Shown: in pieces, positions 14,693 through 22,157 of the stretch
Layout of the letters: every line of letters starts with the position of its first letter
Numbering within the stretch: the first letter of the stretch is position 1
Source: JACMLD01 sp964245425
GTDB lineage: Bacteria > Bacteroidota > Bacteroidia > Chitinophagales > Chitinophagaceae
Length of the DNA stretch: 25,553 nt
Assembly (NCBI GenBank): GCA_964245425.1
Contig: CAXTMV010000051.1
Span: 1 to 25,553, forward strand
Direction of reading: 5' to 3'
The notes under the pieces: model-generated
Told to the model about the DNA's origin: nothing
What the model saw: the letters and a program-made list of their open reading frames with translations, nothing else
Database searches by the model: none
Made by a program: the position numbers and the translations under genes

Positions 14693-14861
14693 GCCCTTGC
14701 TCGTTACCGGGCTGTTGCTTTTTCTTCTTTCCCGCAAAAAACAATTTTATCCGCAGCCAGATGGTTTTAAAATAAAATGCTATGCCCAATACAGCAGCGA
14801 TAACTGCCTGAACCAGGTAACTACCGCTGCCGGGGTCTATATAAAGGAGAAAAAAAGACAT
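14679..14861 (-). CDS. 60-residue membrane protein with DPGSGS motif
   Basis: 60 residues: a short start MSFFLLYIDPGSGSYLVQ, a hydrophobic helix (AVIAAVLGIAFYFKTIWL) and a basic, Lys/Gln-rich tail (GKKKKQQPGN). The gene is real by context: its ATG shares a base with the TAA of the M42 peptidase gene (TAATG), and its end overlaps the methyltransferase start by 14 nt. I recall small proteins with a Y-[IL]-DPG-[ST]-GS start beside methyltransferase and phosphatase/sulfatase-like genes in other bacteria, but cannot confirm it here. It is likely a one-pass inner-membrane protein with the basic tail in the cytoplasm, perhaps a docking subunit for the coupled enzymes. Confidence 0.8.
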   Translation of the reverse strand: MSFFLLYIDPGSGSYLVQAVIAAVLGIAFYFKTIWLRIKLFFAGKKKKQQPGNEQGHEQL

Positions 14862-15970
14862 TATAAATAACGCAGGTTGGTTTGTGCCGTTAAAGTTAGC
14901 AAAGTTTCATACATCAGTTCAATGGTTGTTTCGATATCGCTTTTATGCAGCATTTCAACAGTGGTATGCATATAACGCAGCGGAATGGAAATTAGTACGG
15001 AAGGGCAGCCATCATTGGCATATGCAAAGGAATCCGTATCGGTGCCTGTGCTCCGGCTTACGGCCCTCATCTGAACAGGTATGGCCGCTTTTGCAGCAAC
15101 GGCCTGCACCAGGTCGAGCAGTTTATTATGAACAGCCGGGCCGTAAGCCAGTGAGGGGCCCTTGCCGCACTGCACATCGCCCTCAATGATTTTATTAATC
15201 ATAGGGGTAGATGTATCGTGCGTTACATCCGTGATGATTGCTACATCGGGTTTGATGCGCCGGGCTATCATTTCTGCACCCCGCAACCCTACTTCTTCCT
15301 GCACGGCATTCACCACGTATAAACCGTAAGGCAGTTTCTTTTTATTTTCTTTGAGTAAGCGGGCTACTTCCGCAATCATAAAACCCCCAACGCGGTTGTC
15401 AAAAGCACGGCCAACATAGTAATCGTGGGCCAGTTCAGAAAATCCATCCTGGTAAGTTACCACGGCACCGATATGTATACCCAGTGCTTCTACCTCTTTC
15501 TTGTTCCTGGCACCGCTGTCAAGAAAAAGATTGTCAACTTTTGGCTGTTGTTCTTTTGCATCCGGGTTGCCCAGCCGGGTATGGATGGCCGGCCATCCGA
15601 AAACCGCCGGAACAGGCCCTTTTTTACCGTGAATAAAGACACGCTGTGCAGGTGCCACCTGGTGGTCTACACCACCATTGCGTTTCAGGTACATCAATCC
15701 TTCGTTGGTGATATAATTAACAAACCAGCTGATCTCATCTGCATGGGCTTCTATTACTACCTTAAACGGTGCATTGGGGTTGATAACGCCAACGGCTGTC
15801 CCATAAGGATCGGTGAACTGTGTATCAACAAAAGGTTTCAGGTATTGAAGCCACAAACGCTGGCCGCTGCTTTCAAAGCCCACCGGGGAAGCGTTATTGA
15901 TATAATTTTTGAAGAAGTGCATGGACGCTTCCGTAAGTACCGGCTTTCTTTTTTTAACTGCTTTTGCCAT
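14861..15970 (-). CDS. M42-family metallo-aminopeptidase (glutamyl aminopeptidase type)
   Basis: 369 residues, family-typical length, no signal peptide, so cytoplasmic. It should remove N-terminal residues from peptides as a large dodecameric complex, as known for the M42/TET family. The two-metal site is complete: H76 (EAHADEI, with D78), D191 (GRAFDNRVGG), catalytic E225 and ligand E226 (VQEEVGLRGA), D248 (ITDVTHDTST) and H335 (RYMHTTVEML). The ATG at 15970 starts a Lys-rich leader before the conserved core. It lies 63 nt after the UbiA-like gene, and its TAA overlaps the start of the small DPGSGS gene, so it is probably co-transcribed with the glycan/lipid-like genes although its function looks unrelated. 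Confidence 0.93.
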   Translation of the reverse strand: MAKAVKKRKPVLTEASMHFFKNYINNASPVGFESSGQRLWLQYLKPFVDTQFTDPYGTAVGVINPNAPFKVVIEAHADEISWFVNYITNEGLMYLKRNGGVDHQVAPAQRVFIHGKKGPVPAVFGWPAIHTRLGNPDAKEQQPKVDNLFLDSGARNKKEVEALGIHIGAVVTYQDGFSELAHDYYVGRAFDNRVGGFMIAEVARLLKENKKKLPYGLYVVNAVQEEVGLRGAEMIARRIKPDVAIITDVTHDTSTPMINKIIEGDVQCGKGPSLAYGPAVHNKLLDLVQAVAAKAAIPVQMRAVSRSTGTDTDSFAYANDGCPSVLISIPLRYMHTTVEMLHKSDIETTIELMYETLLTLTAQTNLRYL

Positions 15971-16033
15971 CGGAAATAATTTAAAGAGTTGTAGCTGTTG
16001 CCTGCCTGAAAACGGCGGGTGGTCTCAAAAAAA

Positions 16034-16873
16034 TTAAAGATAGAATATAATCATCAAAAGGCCGGACAGCATCATCAGCCCATCCAGCACAAAATAATAG
16101 TGGTAATCTGAAAAGTTTTTTTTAGAATAGTTATAGAGCGCGCCCAATAACAGGCCAGGGATCAATAAAAGACCTATTGCAGGCAGCCCGATGCCGCTTG
16201 TATGCAACAGGAGACTAAACACAACAAACAGCAACAGGGAAAAGAAAAAAAGATAGTTGATGTTTTTTTCATTCAGCCAGGTAATCATACTTCGAATACC
16301 AGCAGCCTTGTCGTCGTCGCGGTCGCGGTAATCGAACAGGATACAAATGGCATAGATCAGGAAAAAACGGCTGCATGCCAGCCAGGTAAAACCTTTTTGC
16401 CAGGGCAGGCCGGCCACCAGCAGGGGCAGCAGGGTGGTTACGTACATCCATACAAAAGCAAGAAACAGGGTTTTGCCTACGGCGATGCGCCGGAGGCCGA
16501 TAAATATTTTTTGTGGAATTTTCGGCGCTGAATAAAGAAAGGTAACGAAGGTGCCCAGTGCTATCCAGAACCAATGCTGTCTTAACAAAACAAAGCAGCA
16601 GGCTGCTCCTGCCAGGCCGATGAAATAAAGAATTAAATGCAATGATTTATTTCTTACAGACCAGTTCAGCCGTTCAGACCCGTTAACAGACTGCTGGGTC
16701 AGGTACCAGTGAAAATTATAGCTGCAAATGGTAGAGAAAAAAACAAACAGGTAGAACGCAAAAGAAATATGTACCGTTAAAAAAAGCAATGAAAGCTGGT
16801 ACAGCATTACAACCGCACCAAAGGCAATAAAAAGACTGCTGAAAATAAAAAATTGAAAGATGCTTTTCAGCAT
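16034..16873 (-). CDS. UbiA-like polytopic membrane protein (prenyltransferase family, divergent)
   Basis: 279 residues with about eight hydrophobic segments. The central YSAPKIP (114-120) and LRRIAVGKTLFLAFVWMYVTTLLP block followed by an Asp-rich FDYRDRDDDKAAGIRSM (D181-D188) resemble UbiA-type prenyltransferases, where the second Asp-rich loop binds Mg-diphosphate. The first Asp-rich motif (NDxxDxxxD) is not obvious: around residue 53 there is SYNFHWYLTQQS, without acidic residues. So either the enzyme is divergent, or the protein kept the fold without normal prenyl transfer. Aromatic or lipid acceptors are possible. It begins 30 nt after the lipoprotein gene and is probably co-transcribed with it. 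Confidence 0.65.
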   Translation of the reverse strand: MLKSIFQFFIFSSLFIAFGAVVMLYQLSLLFLTVHISFAFYLFVFFSTICSYNFHWYLTQQSVNGSERLNWSVRNKSLHLILYFIGLAGAACCFVLLRQHWFWIALGTFVTFLYSAPKIPQKIFIGLRRIAVGKTLFLAFVWMYVTTLLPLLVAGLPWQKGFTWLACSRFFLIYAICILFDYRDRDDDKAAGIRSMITWLNEKNINYLFFFSLLLFVVFSLLLHTSGIGLPAIGLLLIPGLLLGALYNYSKKNFSDYHYYFVLDGLMMLSGLLMIIFYL

Positions 16874-16903
16874 GAAGACGGTTACAAATAAAATGAATAA
16901 AAC

Positions 16904-17365
16904 TTACCTGATAACAACAATCTGGCCGGTAGATACGGTATCGCTTACATGACCGGCCTTGTCATGGATCCAGAATTTTATCATCAGTGTGTCGGGTTGT
17001 ACTTCACCGGTGGCACCACCAACCTGGGGTGGCGGTGTCTGGGCCGATACCAGTTCATTCTGGTAAGTAAGCGCTATCGATATCTCACCTTTGTCGTAAT
17101 TGGGAAAATCGGGTATTTTATACCGGATAGAATCGCGCAGCGTAGGCACCACTGTTTGATTCAACCTGAATTTTTGCAGGAACAGGGTATCACTGATATC
17201 GCCTTCCTTGTCTGTATAAGAAAGCACCACGGTAGTACCGCCATTTGCCGGAACCACTGAATTAGTGACCAATTTTAAAGAGATTTGCGGCTTGGTTTGA
17301 AACTTATCTTTGTTGCAGCCAAGCAAGACAAGCAAAACAATACAAGCTATAAATGGTTTTTTCAT
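16904..17365 (-). CDS. Small lipoprotein of unknown function
   Basis: 153 residues with a lipoprotein signal (MKKPFIACIVLLVLLGC, Cys17 as the acylated residue) followed by NKDKF. The rest is predicted beta-rich: SLKLVTNSVVPANGGTTVVLSYTDKEGDISDTLFLQKF, a region with IPDFPNYDKGEISIALTY, and a C-terminal strand pair (LMIKFWIHDKAGHVSDTV). This looks like one or two Ig/cadherin-like folds. The ATG at 17365 is chosen over one at 17383 because the latter lies upstream of the probable promoter -7 box. It leads the run of minus-strand genes down to the sulfatase-like gene. Function unknown. Confidence 0.75.
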   Translation of the reverse strand: MKKPFIACIVLLVLLGCNKDKFQTKPQISLKLVTNSVVPANGGTTVVLSYTDKEGDISDTLFLQKFRLNQTVVPTLRDSIRYKIPDFPNYDKGEISIALTYQNELVSAQTPPPQVGGATGEVQPDTLMIKFWIHDKAGHVSDTVSTGQIVVIR

Positions 17366-17368
17366 ATA

Positions 17369-17376
17369 CAAAAGTA
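17369..17376 (-). promoter_or_regulatory. Candidate -7 box for the lipoprotein-led operon
   Basis: TACTTTTG on the minus strand exactly matches TAnnTTTG, only 3 nt before the ATG at 17365. Transcription would then start on or next to the start codon. No TTG lies at the expected -33 distance. The 27-nt divergent gap leaves little room for other control sites. Confidence 0.4.
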
Positions 17377-17392
17377 TAAACAAATTTAGACG

Positions 17393-18394
17393 ATGCCCGT
17401 TGAATTACCTAACATATCAGGTGAATGGAATGATAAAATTTTCAGTTTGCAAACCGCGCTTTTCGAAGACATGGCATGGCAGGCCTTTGCTTACCAATAT
17501 GCCCACAATGCTGTATACGCACAGTATGCCGATGCCGTTGGCAGGCCCCCCGGAAAAGTTGCTGCATTGAAAGACATCCCGTTTTTACCCATTCGTTTTT
17601 TTAAATCGCATGCGGTGGTTACGGGCCATTTTGAACCGGAACTGGTTTTTGAGAGCAGTGGTACCACCCAATCCGGTAACAGCCGCCATGCGGTGAAAAG
17701 CCTTGCCCGCTACAAAGAGAGTTTCCTGCAGGCATTCAGGCTTTTTTACGGTCCGGTTTCAGACTGGTGCGTCATTGGCCTGCTGCCTTCTTATTTAGAA
17801 CGGCAGCATTCTTCGCTGGTAGTGATGGCAGACGAACTGGTAAGACAAAGCGGGCATTTCCGCAGCGGGTTTTATCTCTACGATTACCCCTTATTGGCCC
17901 GCACCCTGGAAATACTGGAAGCGCAGCAACAAAAAACCATGTTACTGGGCGTAACTTTCGCCCTGCTTGATTTTGCGGAAGCCTATCAACTGCAGCTGCA
18001 ACATACCATTGTGATGGAAACCGGTGGCATGAAGGGAAGGCGGGAAGAATGGACCCGGCAGCAGGTGCATGCCCTGTTGGCCGATAAACTGGGTGTGCCG
18101 GTCATTCACTCGGAATATGGTATGACCGAATTGCTATCGCAGGCTTATTCTGCCGGCAATGGGGTTTTCTACTGCCCGCCCTGGATGAAGGTGCTGTTGC
18201 GTGAAGAAGATGACCCCCTCCGTCTTTCAACCAGCGGCAATGGTATCATCAACGTGATAGACCTGGCCAATATTGATTCCTGTTGTTTTATTGCCACAGA
18301 TGACGCCGGAAAATCATATCCCGACGAAAGCTTCGAAGTAATCGGCCGGGTAGATCATGCTGATCTGCGGGGCTGCAGCTTAATGACCATCTGA
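17393..18394 (+). CDS. LuxE-type acyl-protein synthetase / acyltransferase
   Basis: 333 residues related to LuxE and the adenylate-forming (PaaK-like) superfamily: ESSGTT (87-92) is the phosphate-loop-like motif, METGGMKGR (208-216) and EYGMTELLSQAY (241-252) are the typical adenylate-binding blocks. LuxE activates fatty acids as acyl-AMP and passes them to a cysteine; no luciferase or reductase gene is nearby, so in this organism the protein probably activates some acid for another lipid or secondary-metabolite step. The ATG at 17393 is 27 nt from the divergent lipoprotein start. Many Bacteroidota carry such a stand-alone acyl transferase. Substrate unknown. Confidence 0.8.
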   Translation: MPVELPNISGEWNDKIFSLQTALFEDMAWQAFAYQYAHNAVYAQYADAVGRPPGKVAALKDIPFLPIRFFKSHAVVTGHFEPELVFESSGTTQSGNSRHAVKSLARYKESFLQAFRLFYGPVSDWCVIGLLPSYLERQHSSLVVMADELVRQSGHFRSGFYLYDYPLLARTLEILEAQQQKTMLLGVTFALLDFAEAYQLQLQHTIVMETGGMKGRREEWTRQQVHALLADKLGVPVIHSEYGMTELLSQAYSAGNGVFYCPPWMKVLLREEDDPLRLSTSGNGIINVIDLANIDSCCFIATDDAGKSYPDESFEVIGRVDHADLRGCSLMTI

Positions 18395-18434
18395 TCTACG
18401 CCAGCCCTCACCCATCAACCGATCAGCCCATCGA

Positions 18435-19196
18435 TTAATTTCCCAGGCTGCACTCCCCTGCCCCGGAAACATGCAGGCTGGCACCCTCCTGTGTAAAAGC
18501 AACTATTTTACAATCCTTTGCCAGCAGGCCTTCCGGAAGTTGCAGGTTTACGGTGCCGCTGTTGCCGGTAACGGTCTTAAAACCGCGTACCACATCTACA
18601 TGCTGCAATAGTTTACCCCGGTTTTCGCCACGTTTAACGGCGCTGCTGGCCTGTAATTGTACCAATGCAATATTCAGAAGGCTTTTGCCGGGTGCATTCG
18701 TTTTATAGGTAACCTGTATTGCCCCTGCGTTGCCGGCTTTTGCAGCCAGTTCAATAGCAATATCGTCGTCCTTGCCCAGTTCCTGCTCAACAGATGTATA
18801 CAAACGGGTTTTATCAGAGCCGGTAAACTCTGTTCTGCCATTTATAATTACCTGCGGCGTATAAATGCTGTTTAACGAAAAAGCCGTGGCATATTGCTGC
18901 TGTCGCTCCGCATAAGCCGCGGAACTGAAGTCGTCCTTCCAGCCCAGGTAATTCCAGTAATCAACATGAAAGCCCAGCACATATACATGTGCGGGATAAT
19001 CTTTTACCAGCGCAGCCACGGCTTCGTCGGCCGGCGGGCAGCTGGAGCATCCTTCAGAAGTAAAGAGTTCTACTACGGCAAATCCCTTGGGCGGCTTGTT
19101 TTTTACTTTGTCCTTTACAGGCGCATTGAACCCAAACGATACAACCATGCACACAAGCAGGCAACTGAATGGCAATACAATAAATGGCTTTTTCAT
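18435..19196 (-). CDS. DUF1223 thioredoxin-like exported protein
   Basis: 253 residues. The N-terminus has a signal peptide or anchor (PFIVLPFSCLLVCMVVSFGF). The conserved core starts VVELFTSEGCSSCPPAD, with a CxxC pair at C50 and C53, the DUF1223 signature; later blocks (FHVDYWNYLGWKDDFSS, YTPQVIINGRTEFTGSD) also fit this thioredoxin-fold family. It is probably a periplasmic protein with a redox-type fold; the activity is not established. The ATG at 19196 gives the signal peptide directly; a start at 19247 adds an unlikely leader. It is convergent with the LuxE-type gene, 40 nt apart, with no clear terminator seen. Confidence 0.9.
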   Translation of the reverse strand: MKKPFIVLPFSCLLVCMVVSFGFNAPVKDKVKNKPPKGFAVVELFTSEGCSSCPPADEAVAALVKDYPAHVYVLGFHVDYWNYLGWKDDFSSAAYAERQQQYATAFSLNSIYTPQVIINGRTEFTGSDKTRLYTSVEQELGKDDDIAIELAAKAGNAGAIQVTYKTNAPGKSLLNIALVQLQASSAVKRGENRGKLLQHVDVVRGFKTVTGNSGTVNLQLPEGLLAKDCKIVAFTQEGASLHVSGAGECSLGN

Positions 19197-19231
19197 ATTT
19201 TTTATTTTAAGGCAGCACTGCCAAATAAGTG

Positions 19232-19273
19232 ATTTTACTGCTGGCACTTTTTCATTTCACGCTGCAGTAAAAT
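19232..19273. repeat. 10-bp inverted repeat upstream of the DUF1223 gene
   Basis: ATTTTACTGC (19232-19241) and GCAGTAAAAT (19264-19273) are perfect inverted copies separated by 22 nt. A second overlapping pair, TTTCATTT (19250-19257) and AAATGAAA (19270-19277), allows an alternative hairpin. It lies in the 206-nt gap between the esterase stop and the DUF1223 start. It may be an operator, terminator or alternating structure; the core TTACTGC/GCAGTAA also occurs at 6342-6374. Confidence 0.45.
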
Positions 19274-19402
19274 GAAAGTAGATCAGTTTAGCCTGTTTAT
19301 CTGTCCGGTGTACGACATGTGGTTGACCAGTAAGCTAAAGTTTTGTTAGCATCTTCTGCTGCAACTGAAAATGGCTATTCCGCACCACTACGACCAACGG
19401 CA

Positions 19403-20299
19403 TCAATTATCGCGAAAGCTGTCACCGATAAATTGCAGCGCTTCTGTAATGCCGGTGCGCCAGTATTTCCAGGTATGGGCACCATCCCGCACGCGGAATT
19501 CATGCGGCACTTCTTTTTCTGTCAGCAATATGTGCAGCAGGCAATTTCCCTTAGTAAGAAAGTCATCGTCGCCGCAATCTATCCAATACCTTACTTTTTT
19601 CAGATCCTCACTGGTTTTGGTTTCTACTATTTTCAATACTGAATTCTCGTACCAGGCTTTGTTCAACCGCTCACTGCTTTGCAGGCCCCTGCCATATAAC
19701 TGGCCAAAGATTTCTTCATAGCGACGATTCTCCATTCTCAACATGGCTGTATCGTCGAAGATGCCGGCACTCAGGGGGGCCGCCGCGGCAAAAAGGTCGG
19801 GATGCTTCAACGAATAAATCAGGGCGCCGTAACCGCCCATGGAAAGACCGGCCACCGCACGGTATTGCTTTTTTGTTTTGATGCGATAGGCTTTTTCGAT
19901 GGCAGGTATAAATTCCTTCACAAAAAAATCTTCATATTTTTCTTTGCCATCATAAGAATTGATGTACCAGCTGGAATCGGCATTCGGCATCACAATGATC
20001 ATTGGTGGAATGGTGCCGGCAGCAATGGCTTCATCGGCATAGCGGTTAATTTCTCCCGCCTGCAGCCAGGCCGTATTATCATCCGTATATCCATGCAGCA
20101 GGTACACCACGGGATAAGCCCTTTCAGAAAAATCATAGTCGGGCGGCAGGTAGACCGTATAGTTAACCGCCTTGCCCAGCAACAGGCTCTTGACCTTGCG
20201 CTGCTCAATTACTTTACCAGCCGGCTGGGCCATGGCCAACTGCAACAGCATACATGGAACCAGTGCAAAGAAGATTGTTTTGGCTGTTTGTTGGGTCAT
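19403..20299 (-). CDS. Secreted alpha/beta-hydrolase esterase (esterase D / feruloyl esterase type)
   Basis: 298 residues. A signal peptide covers about residues 1-24 (LLQLAMAQ). The fold and motifs fit the putative esterase family that includes feruloyl esterases and mycolyltransferase-like enzymes: LLHGYTDD (68-74), nucleophile S153 in GLSMGG, acid D246 in DCGDDDF and H275 in DGAHTW. All three catalytic residues are present, so it should hydrolyse an ester, perhaps on plant polysaccharide, in the periplasm or outside. It has no nearby glycan-degradation genes to fix a substrate. It is divergent from the membrane acyltransferase gene at 20374. Confidence 0.9.
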   Translation of the reverse strand: MTQQTAKTIFFALVPCMLLQLAMAQPAGKVIEQRKVKSLLLGKAVNYTVYLPPDYDFSERAYPVVYLLHGYTDDNTAWLQAGEINRYADEAIAAGTIPPMIIVMPNADSSWYINSYDGKEKYEDFFVKEFIPAIEKAYRIKTKKQYRAVAGLSMGGYGALIYSLKHPDLFAAAAPLSAGIFDDTAMLRMENRRYEEIFGQLYGRGLQSSERLNKAWYENSVLKIVETKTSEDLKKVRYWIDCGDDDFLTKGNCLLHILLTEKEVPHEFRVRDGAHTWKYWRTGITEALQFIGDSFRDN

Positions 20300-20373
20300 G
20301 GCAGCAATTTTATGATAAATGTACGGCCCCTTTATTTATAAGGTATTTATTTTTAACTTTCCTGACTTCAATT

Positions 20374-21570
20374 ATGGTACAGATGACCCAGCCACTATCT
20401 ACCCGCCAGCGTATTGCCTCAATAGATACCCTTAGAGGCATTGTGATGGTTATTATGGCACTTGATCATTGCCGTGATTTTTTTCATATCGATGCCATGA
20501 CCGGCCAGCCTACCGACATGGCTACCACCACAGCTATTTTATTTTTTACCCGCTGGGTAACCCATTTCTGTGCACCGGTATTTGTTTTTCTTTCCGGTAC
20601 GGCCGCTTACCTGAACGGGCAAAAGAAAACAAGGGCGCAGCTAAGTAAATTCTTGCTGGCACGCGGTGGCTGGCTGATGGCCGTTGAAGTGGTACTGATG
20701 ACGCTGATCCTCACATTTAATCCCTTGTACAATATTATTTTCCTGGAAGTGATCTGGGCCATCGGCATCAGTATGGTCATCTTATCCTTGCTGGTATACC
20801 TGCCTTTTCGTATGCTGCTCCTGGTTGGTCTGCTGATCTTTTTTGCACATAACCTCCTCGATTATCCCGAAGCCGCAAGGATGGGAAAGCTGAACATTGC
20901 CTGGGGTATTTTGCATGGCAGAAATGCGGTCATACCCCTGAATGCCACGCATATTCTGCTGGTGGCCTACTCCTTTCTGCCCTGGACGGGACTTATGATA
21001 CTGGGGTATTGCTGCGGGCGGCTTTTTTCCGACGCTGCGGATCCGCTTTTCAGAAGAAAAATATTGTTGCGGACCGGGTTTGCACTGGTAAGCCTTTTTA
21101 TTGCATTGCGTTTTATTAACGCCTATGGCGATCCGTTTCAATGGACAACACAACGCAACGGCATTACCAGCTTCCTGTCTTTCATGAATGTGAACAAATA
21201 TCCGCCTTCGCTTATTTTTTGCTGCATGACCATTGGGCCGGCCCTGGTATTGCTTGCATTGGTAGAGAATATTGAGAACCGTGTTACCCGCTTTTTTACG
21301 GTATATGGAAGGGTGCCTTTATTTTATTTCATCACGCATTTCTTTTTCATTCATGTGCTTTGCGTGGTTTTGTTCTTTGCCTCGGGCTTCCAGGTAAAAG
21401 ATGCGTTCAACCCCGCGGCCCCTTTTGCTTTCCGGCCGCCGCAATTCGGTTACCCGCTCTGGGTAGTCTACCTGATATGGATGGGAATTGTTTTGTGTTT
21501 ATACCCCCTCTGCAGGAAGTACGGACGGTACAAGCGTACCCACCGGCAATGGTGGCTGAGCTATTTGTGA
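20374..21570 (+). CDS. Polytopic membrane acyltransferase-like protein (DUF1624 / HGSNAT type)
   Basis: 398 residues with about ten hydrophobic segments. The N-terminal RIASIDTLRGIVMVIMALDHCRDFFH block (residues about 12-37) is the hallmark of DUF1624 and the heparan-alpha-glucosaminide N-acetyltransferase-like family, with a conserved membrane His in the LDHCRDFFH motif. FVFLSGTAAYL follows, and a later YGRVPLFYFITHFFFIH block is also typical. Such proteins are predicted to pass acetyl groups across the inner membrane to a sugar. The substrate here is unknown. The ATG at 20374 gives the conserved start; a frame reaching back to 20254 overlaps the divergent esterase gene and is not used. Confidence 0.88.
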   Translation: MVQMTQPLSTRQRIASIDTLRGIVMVIMALDHCRDFFHIDAMTGQPTDMATTTAILFFTRWVTHFCAPVFVFLSGTAAYLNGQKKTRAQLSKFLLARGGWLMAVEVVLMTLILTFNPLYNIIFLEVIWAIGISMVILSLLVYLPFRMLLLVGLLIFFAHNLLDYPEAARMGKLNIAWGILHGRNAVIPLNATHILLVAYSFLPWTGLMILGYCCGRLFSDAADPLFRRKILLRTGFALVSLFIALRFINAYGDPFQWTTQRNGITSFLSFMNVNKYPPSLIFCCMTIGPALVLLALVENIENRVTRFFTVYGRVPLFYFITHFFFIHVLCVVLFFASGFQVKDAFNPAAPFAFRPPQFGYPLWVVYLIWMGIVLCLYPLCRKYGRYKRTHRQWWLSYL

Positions 21571-21661
21571 AGAAGCTTTAAGCGCCGGGCTGATAGCTAT
21601 GAGCCGTAGCGGTAAAGAATAAATTCGGGGAAAAAACAGGATGGAACTCCTTTGCTCGAAG

Positions 21662-21681
21662 CCGGCAGCTACCGGCAGCTA
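21662..21681. repeat. Tandem 10-bp repeat at the rrf2 stop codon
   Basis: CCGGCAGCTA occurs twice in direct succession (21662-21671 and 21672-21681). The second copy contains the stop codon of the Rrf2 gene. It sits in the 108-nt convergent gap after the membrane acyltransferase gene. No function is evident. Confidence 0.6.
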
Positions 21682-22089
21682 TTTCCTCGCAATATCTGCT
21701 ACGGTTCTTTTTTCCAGTACTTTCAGCGTAGCGTCCCGAACATTCACCATCATATCGTGGAGACCGCAGCTTTTTTCATCGCAGTTTTTACAGCGTTCAT
21801 AAAAATTCAGGCTTACACAGGGTAGCAAGGCGATGGGGCCATCCAACAGGCGCATCACTTTTGCCATTGGCACCTGTGAAGGCGGTACGGCAAAATAATA
21901 GCCGCCACCCTTTCCTTTTTTGCTTTCCAGCACACCAGCTTTCTTTAATTCTAGCAGGATGTTTTCCAGGAATTTCAGTGGTATTTTTTTCTTCTTTGCA
22001 ATTTCAGCAATCAGCACTGGTCCCTTTTCATTGTTTTGGGCCAGGTACATCAGCGCTTTAAAGGCATATTGACTTTTTTTAGACAGCAT
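21679..22089 (-). CDS. Rrf2-family transcriptional regulator with Fe-S-type cysteines
   Basis: 136 residues. The N-terminal winged helix fits Rrf2 (MLSKKSQYAFKALMYLA, then IPLKFLENILLELKKAGVLESKKGKGGGYYFA, residues 36-67). The effector loop has C91, C100, C103 and C108, plus H111, near the place where IscR holds three Cys and a His for a [2Fe-2S] cluster. So it probably senses Fe-S status, redox or NO; which one cannot be decided. The start is the ATG at 22089. It begins 68 nt after dapB on the same strand. Its targets are unknown, but a HesB/IscA-type gene is 1.5 kb away. Confidence 0.92.
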   Translation of the reverse strand: MLSKKSQYAFKALMYLAQNNEKGPVLIAEIAKKKKIPLKFLENILLELKKAGVLESKKGKGGGYYFAVPPSQVPMAKVMRLLDGPIALLPCVSLNFYERCKNCDEKSCGLHDMMVNVRDATLKVLEKRTVADIARK

Positions 22090-22157
22090 TCATGTTATTT
22101 TTTGTTTTCAATGATGTAAGCAAACCGGCAGGGTACGGATGCGAGCCAGCGCGGCGG

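Noticed and set aside
15971..16033. Possible terminator between the UbiA-like and M42 genes
   Set aside because: The best pairing (CCTGCC with GGCGGG) needs a G-T pair and has no T-run; the spacing of 63 nt fits read-through as well.
21662..21681. Tandem 10-bp duplication as the edge of a mobile element
   Set aside because: There is no second copy flanking a gene and no inverted ends; it looks like a small local duplication at the rrf2 stop codon.
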